Positions 26,248-40,000 of a DNA stretch of 64,000 nucleotides are shown here, in pieces (position 1 is the first letter of the stretch; each line of letters opens with the position of its first letter). Source of the DNA: Maylandia zebra. Taxonomy: Eukaryota; Chordata; Actinopteri; Cichliformes; Cichlidae. The notes under the pieces are model-generated. The model was not told the origin of the DNA. It saw only the letters and a program-made list of their open reading frames with translations, and ran no database searches. The DNA lies in NCBI RefSeq assembly GCF_041146795.1, contig NC_135188.1, forward strand, positions 4,450,419-4,514,418, read 5' to 3'. The position numbers were made by a program, and so were the translations under genes.

Positions 26248-29200
26248 GGGGGGGGGTACCAGGACCACACTGGTTCAAAGACATATTAGTGACATTTGGT
26301 CCATTGTCACTTCTTCAAAAATAAAGAAATCAATAAATAAAGATCACAAAAAACAAAAACAAAACAATAAAAAGTAACAGCACCTGTTCTGACATCATGA
26401 CTGACACAACACAAGGCAAGAAGAAGTGCGAGACAAATACAGATACATACTGTGTACACACACATGCTAGAAAGCAGAAGGGTGCTGGAAAATGACAGAA
26501 TATAGTGTTGTGAGCCCTGTGAAAGAGAGGCAGTGTCAAAAGATGCAGAGGGGAGGAAAAAAAAAAAAAAGGAACAACTGAAGGGCAGCAGAGACAGAAT
26601 GTATGGTTACACCAATGTCTGAGGCAGGTTGATTGAAAACCGTGTCATGAAACTGAACAGATGTGGGCAGGACAGGGTGAGAGAGACAGAAAGAGAGCGA
26701 GAGAGAGAGAGAGAGAAAGAGGGGCGTGACTCAACCTGGGTGTTAGAGGGCACTGGAGCATTTGAGAGCCAGAAATCCAGGTCCGAAACCTAAAAGAGGA
26801 AGGGAGGGAGAGGAGCGCGAGGAGGTGAGAGGGGTGAGGGCCAAACAGGTTCTGTGTCTTACTACTATTCATGAAAATGGATACAGAGAATACACTGTCC
26901 TGTTTCATGAATAAATCAAGTATTTGGCAAGAGACTGCACAGTCGGCTACGAGGAAACTGATACTTGATCGCTATAGCCGATTGAAAGACAGGCTGGGAA
27001 AAAGCAATGGAAGCGCCGAGTTAATGAACATGATAAAACGTGTCTGCTTGCATTTAACCATTTGACAGAATTTGTAGAGCACTCCTTAAGGCAGACCTTC
27101 CCAAAGTGTGGGGCCCGCCCCCTAGGAGGGGCGCAGAGCCATTGCAGGGGGGCGCGGTACGAAAAGGAAAAACAAAACAAAAAAAAAATTTTTTTCTTGT
27201 AAAACAAAGGGGGACCTAGCAAAAAAGTTTGGGAACCACTGCCTTAAGGTATCCTTTAAGCCATTTTAATTATAATTTTATAGATCTGGTAATTAAAACC
27301 AGTGTTTGGATGTTAGATACAAACTGCGGCGCCGCGTAGGAAACATCCTCGGTCCAACATGTTATAAAGGCGTACCTCAGCACTAGTTGAAGTGGGCTGT
27401 GCTTCCACCTCCTTCATTTCTTCCGATTGGACCACGGGCTCTTCTGCTTGACCTCCAAGAAGATCCTCCTCCTTTTCTTCATGTTTGTGTTTTTTCTTCT
27501 TCTTCTCTTCTTTGCTCCTCTGTGAAAACAGGAGAATATATTCCAGTCGGTGTCAGTCAGGTTAAGAAATGCAAACACTGAGTCATCAAATTGTGACGGC
27601 GCAGCTGACAGCGCACTACTGTTCTCCCCTCGCTCTGAGTGCTCCGTGAATCTGATTTATGACCAGAAGGTGGGAAATGTTTCCAGCATCTTAACCTCAC
27701 CTTCCTATCCCTCTCTTTATCTTTCTTCTTGTCCCTCTTTTCTTTGCTGCTCTTCTTCTTGGGTTCCTGTGGCGTGGCATTTTCTGCCTCTCCATCCTCA
27801 GCAGAGCTTTTTGGAGCCCCCGCTGCACGATGTGACCTGACCGGTAGCTTCTCGCTGTCTGCAAGCGGCCTGCACAAACAAAACATACAGATACATATTT
27901 TAACTCTAACTGGGAGGTGATTTTGATCCTCCTGGGCTACATCATCTGAAAGATGCATTCCTTGAGTATTAATTGTTAAAGGTGAACAAGGCATGTAGGG
28001 TGCAGCAATCCACCATTCTCAAGCACATGTTCTGCACTGTGAAGCAGCCAGGTCTCATTCAAAGCACAAGACATTCCTCTAGCAGAGCTCCACACGGTCG
28101 ATCGATCCTAATAACGTCCTCCATACTGAAGTGATAAGAGCTGGTAAACTTACAGTGGGGCAAAAAAGTATTTAGTCAGCCACCGATTGTGCAAGTTCCC
28201 CCACTTAAAATGATGACAGAGGTCAGTAATTTGCACCTGAGGTACACTTCAACTGTGAGAGACAGAATGTGAAAAAAAAAAATAATCCATGAATCCACAT
28301 GGTAGGATTTGTAAAGAATTTATTCGTAAATTAGGGTGGAAAATAAGTATTTGGTCACCTCAAACAAGGAAAATCTCTGGCTCTCACAGACCTGTAACAT
28401 CTTCTGTAAGAAGCTTTTCTGTCCCCCACTCGTTACCTGTATGAATGGCACCTGTTTGAACTCATCATCTGTATAAAAGACACCTGTCCACAGCCGCAAA
28501 CAGTCAGACTCCAAACTCCGCCATGGCCAAGACCAAAGAGCTTTCGAAGGACACCAGGAAAAGTATTGTAGACCTGCACCAGACTGGGAAGAGTGAATCT
28601 ACAATAGGCAAGCAGCTTGGTGTGAAAAAATCAACTGTGGGAGCAATCATCAGAAAATGGAAGACATACAAGACCACTGATAATCTCCCTCGATCTGGGG
28701 CTCCACGTAAGATCTCATCCCGTGGGGTCAAAATGATCATGAGAACGGTGAGCAAAGATCCCAGAACCACACGGGGGGACCTGGTGAATGACCTGCAGAG
28801 AGCTGGGACCAAAGTAACAAAGGTCACCATCAGTAACACACTACAACGGCAGGGAATCAAATCCCGCAGTGCCAGACGTGTTCCGCTGCTGAAGCCAGTG
28901 CATGTCCAGGCCCGTCTGAAGTTTGCCAGAGAGCACATGGATGATACAGCAGAGGATTGGGAGAATGTCATGTGGTCAGATGAAACCAAAGTAGAACTTT
29001 TTGGTATAAACTCAACTCGTCGTGTTTGGAGGAAGACGAATACTGAGTTGCATCCCAAGAACACCATACCTACTGTGAAGCATGGGGGTGGAAACATCAT
29101 GCTATGGGGCTGTTTTTCTGCCAAGGGGACAGGACGACTGATCCGTGTTAAGGACAGAATGAATGGGGCCATGTATCGTGAGATTTTGAGCCAAAACCTC

Positions 29201-32200
29201 CTTCCATCAGTGAGAACTTTGAAGATGAAACGAGGCTGGGTCTTCCAACATGACAATGATCCAAAACACACCGCCCGGGCAACAAAGGAGTGGCTCCGTA
29301 AGAAGCATTTGAAAGTCCTGGAGTGGCCTAGCCAGTCTCCAGACCTCAACCCCATAGAAAATCTGTGGCGGGAGTTGAAAGTCCGTGTTGCTCGGCGACA
29401 GCCCCAAAACATCACTGCTCTCGAGAAGATCTGCATGGAGGAATGGGCCAAAATACCAGCTACTGTGTGTGCAAACCTGGTAAAGACCTATAGTAAACGT
29501 TTGACCTCTGTTATTGCCAACAAAGGTTATGTTACAAAGTATTGAGTTGTATTTTTGTTATTGACCAAATACTTATTTTCCACCCTGATTTACCAATAAA
29601 TTCTTTACAAATCCTACCATGTGGATTCATGGATTTTTTTTTCACATTCTGTCTCTCACAGTTGAAGTGTACCTCTGGTGCAAATTACTGACCTCTGTCA
29701 TCATTTTAAGTGGGGGAACTTGCACAATCGGTGGCTGACTAAATACTTTTTTGCCCCACTGTATGTCTTAAAAGCCGGAAATTAGGAGTTAGTAGCGTGC
29801 ACTATAGCCCCCTGTTGGAAAATCTTTATATATATAATATAAAATCTAATATAGATATTATATAAAACCATGCTGTGTCATCAGTCTCCAATTTAAGTAA
29901 ATTTTCTTTTTTGGTTTTATTCTTTCAGCTTTAAATTCCTAGAATTAAGTAACCTTGCTTTTGTGGTGTCATTTTTCTTTTAGAATTACAATCCAAAAGA
30001 AAGACTTCCACATGTGTTTTTGTAAGTAAACATTAATTTATAAGACCAAAACTGTTTACAGCTTGTCCTGCATGATCTCATCAACACATTATTCAAACGA
30101 TCCACATTCTATCCTTGGCTTAAGGCCACATCTTTTTCCACTGAGGGCAGGCAAAGCGTATCCACTTAAAAACAGCTGGAGACAGTCTGGGGGCATGCCA
30201 AGTCTACTAAACTCAGCTGAGCAGATCTAAGAGAAAAGAATTACACTATTGCGTCGAACCGCTGGGATAGGTTTCTAAAAGCATGTTGATGCCGATTGCC
30301 CAGTACAAGAAAAAGAAGAGCCAACATGCTTTTAGGAAACTATTCTGGGAATTTAAAGGGTGAAAGATTAAGTCCTGAGAACATCAGCAGCCAGTTCTTA
30401 TTTTCTTTCTTTCTAGGAAATCATTTTGTTTCCCTTTCTTTAAGGACAGATAAATCAGAACTGCTTGTTCAGAAATAGAGATGCTGATATTTTCAAGAAC
30501 ATTAAAAAAAAAGAAAAAAGAAAAAGAAGCAGTTTTAAGAGAGGCGGGATACTACAATATCGTTATGCATCACTAGGTCAAATGCTACAACTAAAGAACA
30601 GATCGAAGGGAAGAAGAGCAAAAAGAGAAAGTGGACATTACAAGCTTCAGATAGGTAAGGAACAGACAGCTATATTAGTTGAAAAGAGCAGGACAGCTAC
30701 TTGGAAAGCAAGACAGAGAGAAAGACAAAGGTGACCTGTGCACAGTCAGAGGTCAGGCCCTATGGCTGGGGTGCTACTCACCTGCGCGCAGTTGTTTCCA
30801 ATAAGCTGCCCACACAAAGAGGCAGTAATGGATGTGTGTAGGCACAGAAAAGAGGAAGCAGAAAGCATGAGGAGGAGTGCGAGGAGGGAGAGGGCTGGTC
30901 ACACTGGCTTTAATGCTGTGACTGGAAAGCTTCAGGAATAAATGCTAAAACTACACTTTCATGAAATGTTTGGAGAGCAACAGTTTTTATCTCTCTGCCT
31001 CAGTACACCAAAACAACAGGTTTGAAACAAAAGGATTAAAATGCAACTTTTAGGTTAAATTTGGAGGATTTAAGAAAAATATTAGCATTGACCACAGTGG
31101 TCATTTTTATACAAAGTCCTCCATTTTCATCAACTCAAATATAATTGGACAACTTGACATAATTGCAGGGAATCAAAGTTCATGGCTTATTATTTTTTAA
31201 AGGCGTTTTTGGCTAATCGTGTGTCTACATTGTGGAGATTAGTGTCCTGCCTAGATGCTGTGATGTGTTTTTTCTTTACCATGGAAAGCATCCTGCGATC
31301 ATGCACCACTGCTGACTTACATCATGGCCTGGGCCTTTTCATGTTCACAGGTGCTTCATTTTTTTCTGAATGTTCCAAAATGCTGATTTGGCCACTTCTT
31401 ATGTTCCCACACTCTCTCTAGTAAATTTGTTTTATTTGTGCACGCTAGGTTTGGCTCGATTCATTTGAAATAAGATCCCCTTTGAGAACGGCTTTTGTAT
31501 TTGAATTTGAATGAACTGCTTCCAAATGCAAACGCTACACTTGGAATCGACTGCAAACCTTTTACATGCTTAATTCAAAAAACAGCCTAAATCTGTCCAC
31601 AAAACAGCCCCAATGACACAGGACTGTAAATAAGCTACATCTGGTTGTTGATACGATTTCTTTGTTCAACCACTTGAATTTAACCTAAAGTCTGCTTTTC
31701 AGTTTGACTTTGATAGATTCCTTTCAAACAGCTCTCTGTTGAACTCACTATTCAGTTATTTTCTGACATAACTGGACTTCAAACTAGAAATCCTCCAGCT
31801 TTAAAACAAGGTACACAACACAAACAACAACTTTGGGTGGAAAATCTTAAATTTCAGTGCCTGGCAGACTAGTTTAGATATAAAAATGATGACTTCAGCA
31901 TCTTCAAAATCAGCAGTTAAAGTGATGAAGGTCGAACACATGTAAAATAAAACTCACTTGTCCAGGTCGATGTCCAGGGCTTTGTGAGGGTCATTGGGGT
32001 CTTTGTCATCGTCATCGCTGGGTAAGGCATTCTGTAGGACAAAACAAGAGATTAGCTGAGCTACTGACTTCCAGTGATCTTTGTGATGATACAGTAAAAA
32101 TATATTTATAAAAAACTGAGTGAAAATGATTTTCCTTGAACATGTCAGTGTAAAATAATTAACATTAACTAAATTAAATAATAAAGTAATAAAACTTTCA

Positions 32201-35200
32201 ACACTACATAGAAAGAAGGACCAGGCGGAAAAAGAAGGCTTCAACAACAACTTACAGAATGTTTTAAACTTAGTATTTATAAAAAGTCTTCTTCCATTGA
32301 TGTCACCACATGCCTACCTCTGGCATCTCCTCTGTAACAATGTCGACCACATGTGCAGGTGTGATGTCCTCCTCGCTCTCTGGGCCTGAGTCGTGTTTCT
32401 TCCCTCGCCCACTGCGTTTTTCTTTCCTCTTCTTCTTCTCCTTCTTCTTTTTCTCTGCTCTCTCTTTCTGCCGACGCTCCTCCTCTAGTTTAACGTATTG
32501 GTCAGACATAGGCAGACCTGTGGGGTGGGAGGGAGTTGTAGCTAAGGGTAACGTTGATAATTTTCAGTATACGAATAGAAAAATTGTGACACAACAGTAT
32601 GTTTGCAAGTAAGGCTGCACTTAGATTCAGGTGAAGTTATGATAGTTATATTGGGGTTCCTTTTTTTAGTTTTTGTAGTAATATAAGGATTGCGTGTCCC
32701 ACCTGGGACTTTGAGAGGCACGCTGAGATCAATCTGCACGACTGGGATGTGTTCCACTCCTGGAGCTTCCTGGTACACCTACACATAAAAGAATTCATCT
32801 CAAAAAGGGTTTTGCCATACATGAGCGTAACTACTTTTACTAAATACCCTGTGCAGTGAAAATGACTACCAACACAAAGTAATTACTGAAGACGGTGAGC
32901 ATACCTTCTGAGAAGATGGAGAGGCCTTGATGTAGAATGGGTTGTTGGCTTGCTCCTGCTTTCTGGCTTCTCTCCTCTTGTAGTGGAAACAAGAAATATA
33001 ATATGAATTCACGAACAGCCTACGTCACTTATAGCATGAGCTGGGATCCAAGGGGGAAGCCAGATTTACTAACTGTGAGTCTGAGGAGATTAATATTGAT
33101 TCTGAGTCAATGGCAACTTTAATAAACAGTCACAGACCATTTTATCACATATGTTACCGTTCATTTTAAAAAAATAAATAAATAAAAAATAAATTAAAAA
33201 AATCAATGATGAAAAAACCTGAAGGCTTTGGCATATAACAACACTTAAAGTAATGTACCGAAACAATAAATAATTCATATCCAAGACTAGAAACAGTGCT
33301 GGCAGCATCGTCGGTCTGTCACTTTCTAAAACTAAGATCAAACCTTACAATTCTGCTTCAAAGTCTTGATGCGCGTCTATGACTGCTACAGATCAGAAGA
33401 AGTGCACACGGTGGGATTTCCTACTGTTGGAATTAGTGCTTACAGGACCGGATTCGTCCAATCTGCAGACAGTTTCCTCCCCAACCTCAAACCTCTGTCT
33501 TAGGTGGCAGAAGAGCCACAGAGCAACACTCAGAACAAAATTAATTCAGATACGAAAAGTTATTTCAGAGGGGAAGATGGAAAACCAAATGTCAATTTCC
33601 CCTGATAAAGAAAGCACAAGTCCAACTGGTTTTAAGGCTTTTTTAAGGGAAACCCATCTGCTGAGGTGGCATTAACATGTAGTGACTGCAGGGCCAACAT
33701 CTCTGTTCCTCTTTTCCTCCATGATCACTTTAAACCATACTCTACTCTTTCTATTAGTCAGCACTTTGTAAAAGAAAACGGTATGAAAATGATGAGACTT
33801 TTACTAATCCTGTCCGTTAAAACAACAACAAAAAAGTCAGAGTTGTGTACTGTTTTTGTTCTATGTTCCATCAGTTAAAATTGAGAAGTTGCTTTGAAAC
33901 TATTTCTGGTGGCAATTTTTTCAGCTGACATTATAAAAATTTCAGTAACAACACAAAAAGGTTAAACACCTCAAATGTTACAAGCTAAAACAAAAAACTA
34001 ATTTGGACATGGAGTCCTGGATCATAACTGCTCTTTGCAGTTTATCAATGATACAAAGACCAACCTACGCACCCTTGCCAGCTCTTTCTCGTCCACCTCT
34101 GTGTGACGGGGGCGTGAGTGTTTGGGCTCCTCCTTGGTAAAAATAGCCTTGGGTTGCTCATCCTCAGACTCGCTTTCAGAAGGAGGCTCATTGATCCAAG
34201 CATCCAGGTCCAGCCTACACACACAAACATGGTTGTTGTATTCCATTATGAAAAACTCAAAAGCAGACACATGCAGCATAAATGCCGAAACGTTTTAGTT
34301 ACTCTTGCTGCTACACCTCAAAGGTGAGAAACAAAAACACTGCATTTTAAGCAAAAAGATTATAAACTGTAAAAATATGTGATATTGCAGTTTTGTTTTG
34401 TTTATCTCATGTGCTGAGCCAACGTACCCTTCGGGAACAGGCACTTTCTTCTGTGCCTTTGGAGCTACAGGATTGAGTTCTCCAGCAAACAACGCGCTGA
34501 CTTCTTCTGCTACTTCTACATCCTTCTGCTGCAGTTTCTGGATGTATTTAACTAGCTGCAGGATGCAGGACGCCTGAGGAAAAAGGAGAGGAACTGTAGA
34601 TTGCAGGTATTTATCCGATTTGTATGCAGTAGGTAACCTTGTAATCTGTGAAGCATTAAAGGTCAGGCTCTGTAAGGACTCTGGCTCTTTCAGTCTTCAT
34701 TTATCTTACCCTCTCCTGCACCTCGAGGTTAGCACTCTGGACAAACAGTGGTAGCCTGTCTATCATCATCTGGCTGGTTTCCTGTGCAGCTGTGCTGTCT
34801 GTGTTCCCCTCTTGGTTCTTCAGGATGGTGGCAAACAGCTTGGCTGCATTCTGCACATATACAGCCTGGATGTGACCAGGTAGGGTCGCGACCTTAGGAC
34901 GCAGCATGGCCTCCAAAGTCTGCACGGGATTCTCCAGGTGTCTAAAACGAGGGGAAGATTTCTGTTATTTCAGGTTTGGTACTCTCAACCCTCAGGAAGG
35001 TTCCCAAACAGATACAGCAGTACAGTGTTTGGGTTACACACATTTGTGACTGTGCAAAATAAATACACACAACACACTACATACTACATATTATATGACT
35101 GCATTAACTCTGTCCTGACTCATCTGCTCTTACAGAGTAAAACGGTATTTGCTCTGTCTCTTCTGTTTGCCAAACCTTTAGCGTCAGGCAGAGAGTTTAA

Positions 35201-36974
35201 ATATACCAACTATACTGACTACTTCTAATGACTTACTCTGAGAATTCCCCACAGATCCAGGCTGCAGCATACAACACTTCACAGATGCCGTTTCTCTGCA
35301 TGTTGCCTGTCAGCAGGTGGGCGTTGTCCAGCAGGGTAGCCATCTGGGCAACAGCAAAGACCCGGATGGCTTTGACTCGTATGGCCACATCCAGCATCTG
35401 AGAGGCAATGAGGTGGCCGTGCCGTGTGCCCTCTAGTCGGGTCAGCTCTACTAGGATACTAATGTACCTGTTGGGCAGACATGGAGAGGGCGTGTATATA
35501 ACTACAACAAACAGCAAATGTAAAGCAAACTGACACACCTCAGAGTGAAGCACAGGACAGTGCTGCTGGTAAACTAACCATTCAAAGTTGGTGATATACT
35601 GGTAGTTGCTCTGGCTGCAGATGTCAATGATTTTTGTGAGCAGTTCATCTCTGTAGGTGGTTCCTTCGGCTTTGTCTACATGTATCATCAGCTTCTTTAC
35701 AATCTCCATCAAGTTCTTCTTGGACACCTGCAAAGAGCAGAACCCACAAGTGACCACAGAGAATTATTACTTTACTAGATCAAACAGCACCATTTGCAGA
35801 GTTCTACAGTTGGCAGTAACAGTTTACGGTATCTATTGTACTTGACACTTTAGTGTGTGAGTGCTAGCAAAGCCGTTTTATTATACCGAGCTACAGCAAA
35901 GTAGTTACAGCGAAAGTTCTGTTTTTTGTATTGCATTGCACCGTATTCTTTAGAATAGACTGAAACAAGCATAATCCGGATCTAAAAATATTCAACATTA
36001 GTTTTCGTGAACACTGAATAAAACAAAAGTCAAAAGTTTGGCTGCATACCATGCCATAGAGCAAGTCCAGAGCTCTCAGACGGATGGACTCATCCTTGTC
36101 ATCCAGACACTGGAGAATGAGGTCTTTATGAGACTGCACTGATTTGGGGTGGGTCTTCAGGATCTTTGACATCGCCAGCAGGCCCAAATACTTCACTACA
36201 GAAATACGCAAAAACACGCTACCTTAGTGTAGTTAAAAAAGGACACACAACAACCCTTGAAATCTCCACACGTTACCAAGTATATTTTGTTCACCTTGCT
36301 ATATGCCATCACTCTTAAACCTGATTAGCTTTACATTACTGTGACTGCAGTAATAATCATATGTATGTAATAACTTTAATACACTATGAACTCTTTCTAT
36401 GCTCATCTTCACTTCGCTAATCTATAAAAAATATAAATCACACAGCAAAAACAAAAATAAATTAAAACAGGAAATAAACACAAAACACACAAAAAGATGG
36501 AAAGGACATACAAACACGCACACGGGACAACACACACTGGGACACAGTCTTGTTTTGCTTTATCCTTTCTCATACCCCTGGCAGCTCATTCCCCCCCCTC
36601 TCAGGTTCTGTGATCAATAAAAGGGTGTTATACTGACCTTGGATCAGTGAAGCTGATCACTGCAGTGCTTAGATTAGAGAAGTGACCACTGATGTGGACT
36701 TGTGGAAGTTCAGTGATGTGCTGAACAAGAAAAAGCTACACACATTTTTGAAACATATTTCTTTTAACCTATGGTTTTAATTGTGACTGTTTTGGTTGCT
36801 AGCATGTTGCCATGGTCGCCCTTATTTTGCATGGAAGAGGCAGAAGAAGATGGTAAAGCACAACTTTTACTTTGAAGGTGAAAATTCTCCATTTTCAGCT
36901 GGCATTGCATTTTTGAAGACTCATTTAAGCTCACCAAGTATTTATCAATAACATTTATAATTAATATTAATAAC

Positions 36975-37046
<72 letters not shown>

Positions 37047-40000
37047 TATTAATGCTGCCAACCCTGACTGGTTGGCAATAATAACCCAATAATGATACAT
37101 GCCTAAATGTGACTGAACCCTTAGTTACCTGCACTCCATCTAATGGCATCATCACCAAAAAGTATGTGACCTGACTTTTACTCAGTCCTAATTCAACAAG
37201 TGTTCTACATGAATTTACTCAGGGCTTTTAAGTGGGCCCTGAGATTAAATACTTTACCAGTTAAGCATCGTCACAAGGGAATCGCTACATATTTACGGCT
37301 TTACTCACTGATGTTTTGGAAAGTTTTATACCCAAGTATAACTGTGAAACGAAACAGGGGCACAGCAGTGATCAATGAAAGGATAAAACATTGAACCACA
37401 GGTTCACAGTCTACTCTATTAAGGCCATGTCCACACTAATAAGTTTTCCTTTTAAAAAGCATGACTTTATGCCTTTGAGTACTCACTATTACAGTGATTT
37501 AGGACTGATATGGGAAACATTTTAGAGTGGATGTAGCCTATGACCAGGAGTCTACAATTTACTTTACACACGCACAGTTATCTACGTTTTAAGATCCAGA
37601 CAACTCGAATACCCGAATGTAGAAATCTAAGCTCCAAATGGCTGTGTGCAAAGAGAATGTAATAACAACTTATAGTATAACAAATTTAAGCCCCTCTAGA
37701 GTGAAGCAAAGAAAATATTTTTAAAAAATTAAAATTGGGTAATTTTTTGTGTCTATTCTGTTGGAGACCGGGTGGATGTGACTTAAGTGCAATGGTATTC
37801 CAAGCAGGACGCCCAATTGAGAGTGAAAAGGTAGTAATGTTCGAGTTATCCAGAGTCAGGAGGTCTATGTTATTGTCGTCTAAAAGGGTGGACTGTTCCA
37901 TAGTCAAAAACACGCAGACAATGAGAAAATGACACACTGCAGGCATTGACAGAGGGCTCACAGTTCTGGTCCGAGTCTTCTATCAGGATTCGCAGTTTCT
38001 GCACACAGAGCTGTGGGGGAGACAAAAAACAGAGAGGGAGAGGGACAGATCTGTTATCACCACGGAAAACCTTTCCACACCAGGAACTTTGTGAGACTTT
38101 CTGGCCTGTCTGATGGCTGCTGTGTTTCTACTTAAGCTATGTTGGATCAGACGGCATGCACTGTGATTCAACTGGAGTGGAAAGGGTTAAAAATCTGCAA
38201 CTAAACACGTGAATATGTTGATGAAAGAGAGGAACTGAGGAGATTACCTGGATACTAGCACTGTGGTTAGGCATCCCCGAGGACAAAGAAATCAACACTG
38301 TAATGTAGCACAAGGAAACAATTACATCTGAGAACGATTTTTTATGAGCAAGTTTAAAAAAACCAAAACAAATAAAGATCAGAACACGTGAGGAAAAAGA
38401 CCTCTGCTAAATCTCAAGGATGTTTAAGCGCCAGTATACAAGTTAAAATTTAACTTGTACAAATTCCACTTATTCATTCAAGCAAAGCTAAGAAAATGTG
38501 GTTTTAGCACGTAGGAGGACTGAAAAGAGCAAATACAGATAAGACACTACACTGTATTTTTTGAAGATCAATGTATAAGCTTATTTCTCAACACAGATGC
38601 AAAAATATACTGAAACGATGAAATAAACATGGGGCTGGGGCCACTAAGCTAAGTGAGATTTGATGTGACCCACAGAACAGCTGTACTGACCTGCAATCAC
38701 AGTGTTGACACATTCATACAGCAGAGACATGGCAGAGGTACTGTGAGAGAAAAACATCAGGACGGTGAGAAAGTTTAGAATTATTATTGAGCTGTTTATC
38801 AGATTAGACTGTTGTACCGTCTACGGGAAATACAATAAAAGAGAATTTCCTCTCACCTGTGGATTAGATTTGTTAGAGGTTCAATCAATTTCTTCCCCAA
38901 CCGTGGCTCCAACGGTGTGAGTGCACCAAACTACAAGATACACAGAATTTCTGGATTTTGTTTGTCCACAATCACCTTTCAGAAGCTGGTACACTAAATA
39001 TATAAAAGTATATATTTAAATCTATTCAGTTACTAACTACTAAAATGTAAATGTAAAGTCTTACCAGCTTTATGATCTTAATGAGAACCCAGTTGTTAGT
39101 AGAGGAAGTCATGAGTTTGAAGAAAAGCGGGGCCAATGACAGGTAGTTCTTGGGATTTCTCCTGGCCAGCTCACATATGACATTTACTGCTGCTGACTGG
39201 ACGCCTAAAAGGAGAGAATATAACATCAGGAAACAAGTATTGAAAACTACAAAAGCTTAATTTCTTTAAAAGAACATTGAAAAACTATGTAGTCTGTTAT
39301 TAAAGAAAAAAAATGTAATGTCCAATGACTGCAGTCCAACATACAAAACAAAGCATGTAATAATAAAAGAATGGAATTTGTACTGTCGTCATAACTGGAT
39401 AAAAAAGTGAGATATTAAATAGAGTAGAGTAGTAAGTATGAAACCATCTAAAACCAGAAGAGAGTCAGCAGTATTGTCTTGCAGTCTTGGAAGTCCTGGC
39501 TCAGCACCATACCCAAGCCTTCTTTAATCACATATTCGTTGCTGCTGAATCATTTATGGGGTTCAGTTAGGGGATCTGATGTCTTATATTGTGGACAGTC
39601 TTAATTTGTAATGCTTTCTGGAGTATACTTTAATGTAAAAGTTCTGGTGTTGCTAACCATTAGCTGCTTCTCCACCGAGTCTTTCGACCCCTGCAAGTCC
39701 AACTGTAGTGTCTTGGACTGCAGCTGGTGACAGTATCGCTTGCTTTGCTCTGCAGCCTTAGACAGCTTAGTGGAGTGACTCACAAAACCACTTCTTCATC
39801 TGGTGCAAGCTCTACTTGCAGCTGCTGTCCAGTTTGCAGCAGATAACAATACAAGGACTAACATTCCCAGCTGGAGTCTGTTGGAAGGATGTGAGACTCA
39901 CAGAAGCGGTAGCTGAACGATGCGGTGAAGTCCACGGGAATAGCTATTGCTGGTACGGAAACATAAGACGAGCAGGCCAACTTTGGCAAATTTACCAAAA

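Noticed and set aside
26045-26377. Frames encoding His-Thr or Cys-Val repeats
   Set aside because: Direct translation of the TG microsatellite.
28504-29451. 315-codon minus-strand frame
   Set aside because: It is the antisense of the Tc1 transposase gene, whose plus-strand frame has clear family motifs.
36967-37158. Poly-Asn frame
   Set aside because: Translation of the TTA microsatellite.
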